Source: Clostridium sp. AF37-5
Lineage (GTDB): Bacteria > Bacillota > Clostridia > Lachnospirales > Lachnospiraceae
Direction of reading: 5' to 3'
Assembly: GCF_003477605.1 (NCBI RefSeq)
Contig: NZ_QUDR01000041.1
Coordinates: 1 to 6,663 of the forward strand
DNA length: 6,663 nt
In this document: positions 5,285 to 6,663 of the stretch, one piece after another
Layout: each line of letters starts with the position of its first letter
How positions within the stretch are numbered: the stretch's first letter is position 1
Translations under genes and position numbers: made by a program
Notes under the pieces: model-generated
Seen by the model: only the letters and a program-made list of their open reading frames with translations
The model's database searches: none
What the model was told of the DNA's origin: nothing

Positions 5285-6558
5285 GATTTGATGAATTTAT
5301 TATGGAGCGGATGGGGTATCCATGGGGAGAAAATGAACCGGATAAACAGACGAGGCGTCAGGCATTTTTAGTATTCCGCCAGCGAACCGGCCGTGTGGAT
5401 TTTGCCTCTCTTCCCACGATGCACCGCTGGTTTGGTTTGGAAAAGTATCATAAGCCGAGCCGTCAGGCGGTTTTTCAAATGGCATTTGCCATGGGGCTTG
5501 ACAGGGAGGAGACGAAGCAGTATTTGATGGTGGGAATCGGTGAACCGTCTTTTTATGTCAATGATTATCAGGAAATGATTTATCTTTACGGCATTGACCA
5601 TAAGAAATCGATGGAGCAGTGCGAGAAAATGATTGCTTTCTATGAGGAAAATTTAGAAGACAATGTGGTGATTTCCCACACACGGAGTACGAGAGAACTG
5701 ATGAATGCGTATGAGGGAACGCTTGATTTTTCCACGGAGGAATTTCTGTGGTGGATGGGCGGACGTGTTGACTGGTTCAAAGGGTACAGCCAGACGGCAC
5801 TTAATTATGTGAAACAATACAGAGACAGTATTCTTTCGTGGGTAAGAGATGAGGAGAAAAAACGCTTAGATGAACTTCTCGATGAAGTGAATTTCCCTGC
5901 ATGGCAGCAAAAGCACGGAAAACGCAGGGAAACTCCGCGCAAACAAATTGACCGTTTTTTACATAAAAACCGGTATGCGCGCCAGTACACGGTGGCACAG
6001 CATATGCAGGAGGTTATCTGGGAACTTGCAAAGTCGGTTTATGCGACAAAACCGTCCAATGCAAAGTTTTTGTCAGAGGTCTTTGGAGACAGTTCACGTT
6101 ATGCGAAGCGTTATTCGGATTTGTTTCGTGGTCCGATTCAGAAGGAACAGTTAATTCATGCGGCACAGGCGAAAAGACAGTTAAAGCACTTGCCTGGCGG
6201 TGCACAGGTTCCGGAGTGGATTTTAAAATTTATTGCTGAAAATATCCATACAGAGGAGGCGTGCCGGGATGTAAAGACTGCGCGTGCCTGTTTAGAGACA
6301 TGGAGTGCCGATAAAAAACAGCGGTGCCCGCAGATTCAGCGGGAAGACTTGCTGCCGTTAATTTATACGGTTTGTTTACAGCGTGCTCCTGCCGGTGAGG
6401 CAAAGGAAATGTTTTTGCGCCTTTCCGAGGCGACACTGACCGCATGCAATATGAGCAGACTGGATGAAAGGTTTGAATTGGATGCTGTTTTGCTCCATTA
6501 TATTGAGCAGGATGAAGTGTATTGGTATGGGGATATCTGTGAGGAAATGGGACTTTAA
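5281..6558 (+). CDS. Uncharacterised 425-residue protein with XRE-like helical modules
   Basis: I cannot assign a function. The start is probably the ATG at 5281: GGGAG (5269-5273) lies 7 bases upstream, and the ATG overlaps the preceding TGA as ATGA. A longer start at 5233 would add 16 residues that are only the azlC-like sequence in another frame. The protein is soluble, rich in charged and aromatic residues, with no signal peptide or membrane segment. Residues about 44-105 (LPTMHRWFGL..YHKPSRQAVF.MAFAMGL..EETKQYL...EPSFYVNDYQEMIYLYG) resemble the helical region of many clostridial XRE regulators ('kPSRe.vf.lafaLgl..eET..lL'). Residues about 354-412 (REDLLPLIYTVCLQR...AKEMFLRLSEATL...RFELDAVLLHYI) show a similar pattern and may be a degenerate second copy. 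The middle (110-330) is helical with conserved-looking aromatic patches (EEFLWWMGGR, FKGYSQTAL). It is the last gene of the operon. DNA binding is inference. Confidence 0.7.
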   Translation: MRFDEFIMERMGYPWGENEPDKQTRRQAFLVFRQRTGRVDFASLPTMHRWFGLEKYHKPSRQAVFQMAFAMGLDREETKQYLMVGIGEPSFYVNDYQEMIYLYGIDHKKSMEQCEKMIAFYEENLEDNVVISHTRSTRELMNAYEGTLDFSTEEFLWWMGGRVDWFKGYSQTALNYVKQYRDSILSWVRDEEKKRLDELLDEVNFPAWQQKHGKRRETPRKQIDRFLHKNRYARQYTVAQHMQEVIWELAKSVYATKPSNAKFLSEVFGDSSRYAKRYSDLFRGPIQKEQLIHAAQAKRQLKHLPGGAQVPEWILKFIAENIHTEEACRDVKTARACLETWSADKKQRCPQIQREDLLPLIYTVCLQRAPAGEAKEMFLRLSEATLTACNMSRLDERFELDAVLLHYIEQDEVYWYGDICEEMGL

Positions 6559-6579
6559 GAAAATATGAATAATCGAAGT

Positions 6580-6616
6580 GGCAGTTGTTGCAAAATCAGC
6601 GGCAGCTGTCTTTTTT
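6580..6616 (+). terminator. Rho-independent terminator of the operon
   Basis: GGCAGTTGTTGC (6580-6591) pairs along all 12 positions, including four G-T wobbles, with GCGGCAGCTGTC (6599-6610) across a 7-base loop, followed directly by TTTTTT (6611-6616). It lies 21 bases after the stop codon at 6558 and ends the operon that starts near 1812. Confidence 0.85.
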
Positions 6617-6626
6617 GTATTGGCAA

Positions 6627-6658
6627 TAAAAATAAACCACCTGCTATGCAGGTGTGTT
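6627..6658 (-). terminator. Hairpin, probable terminator of a converging gene outside the window
   Basis: CACCTGC (6638-6644) and GCAGGTG (6648-6654) form a perfect 7-bp stem with a TAT loop; AAC (6635-6637) and GTT (6656-6658) extend it past one bulged base. On the minus strand the stem is followed by T-rich sequence (complement of 6627-6636), as in an intrinsic terminator, so a leftward gene may lie to the right. A compact hairpin like this is also seen at the ends of IS200/IS605-type elements, but nothing else here supports that. Confidence 0.45.
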
Positions 6659-6663
6659 CCCAA

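Noticed and set aside
6566..6663. Plus-strand ATG at 6566, open to the window edge
   Set aside because: It has no ribosome binding site, its codons run through the operon terminator and the second hairpin, and the translation has no recognisable features.

Overview
The window looks like a chromosomal stretch of a low-to-moderate GC Gram-positive anaerobe, most likely a Clostridia/Lachnospiraceae member. The reasons are strong AGGAGG-type ribosome binding sites, sigma-A-type promoters, an XRE-regulator/methyltransferase fusion, a BspA-type leucine-rich-repeat remnant, a second-copy RsmH-like rRNA methyltransferase, and a 425-residue protein of a type I associate, from memory only, with Lachnospiraceae. 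No rRNA, tRNA, CRISPR array or complete mobile element was seen.

Left part (1-1017). Positions 20-198 are a divergent control region. To the left, a good sigma-A promoter (TTGGCA, 17-base spacer, TATAAT on the minus strand) and a strong ribosome binding site drive a gene of which only the first six codons (MENTQK) lie in the window. To the right lies a 272-residue protein joining an XRE helix-turn-helix domain to a TehB-like SAM-dependent methyltransferase; it starts at a TTG. Two short inverted repeats sit inside the two divergent promoters and could be operators.

Middle (1018-1828). No intact gene is here. The minus strand carries a broken BspA-like leucine-rich-repeat gene: it has lost its 5' end, and its reading frame runs through its own intrinsic terminator into the antisense of the methyltransferase gene. 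From 1683 to about 1760 I see only AT-rich sequence, then the promoter of the next operon with a cre-like palindrome overlapping its -35 box.

Right part (1776-6616). This is one plausible plus-strand operon: an RsmH-type methyltransferase paralogue with an extra basic N-terminus; a CPA1-type cation/proton antiporter with two C-terminal RCK_C domains (probably K+/H+); a YoaK/DUF1275 membrane protein; a 31-codon remnant resembling the N-terminus of the amino-acid exporter subunit AzlC; and a 425-residue protein of unknown function with an XRE-like helical module near its N-terminus and a possible degenerate copy near its C-terminus. Spacings are 30 bp, 2 bp, a 17-bp overlap and an ATGA overlap, and a clear Rho-independent terminator follows at 6580-6616. 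The genes are transcriptionally linked, but no single pathway joins them. A further hairpin at 6635-6658 is probably the terminator of a converging gene outside the window.

I do not find a convincing new multi-gene system. The items most worth a second look are the unknown 425-residue protein, its coupling to the azlC-like remnant, and the HTH-methyltransferase fusion with its possible operators.
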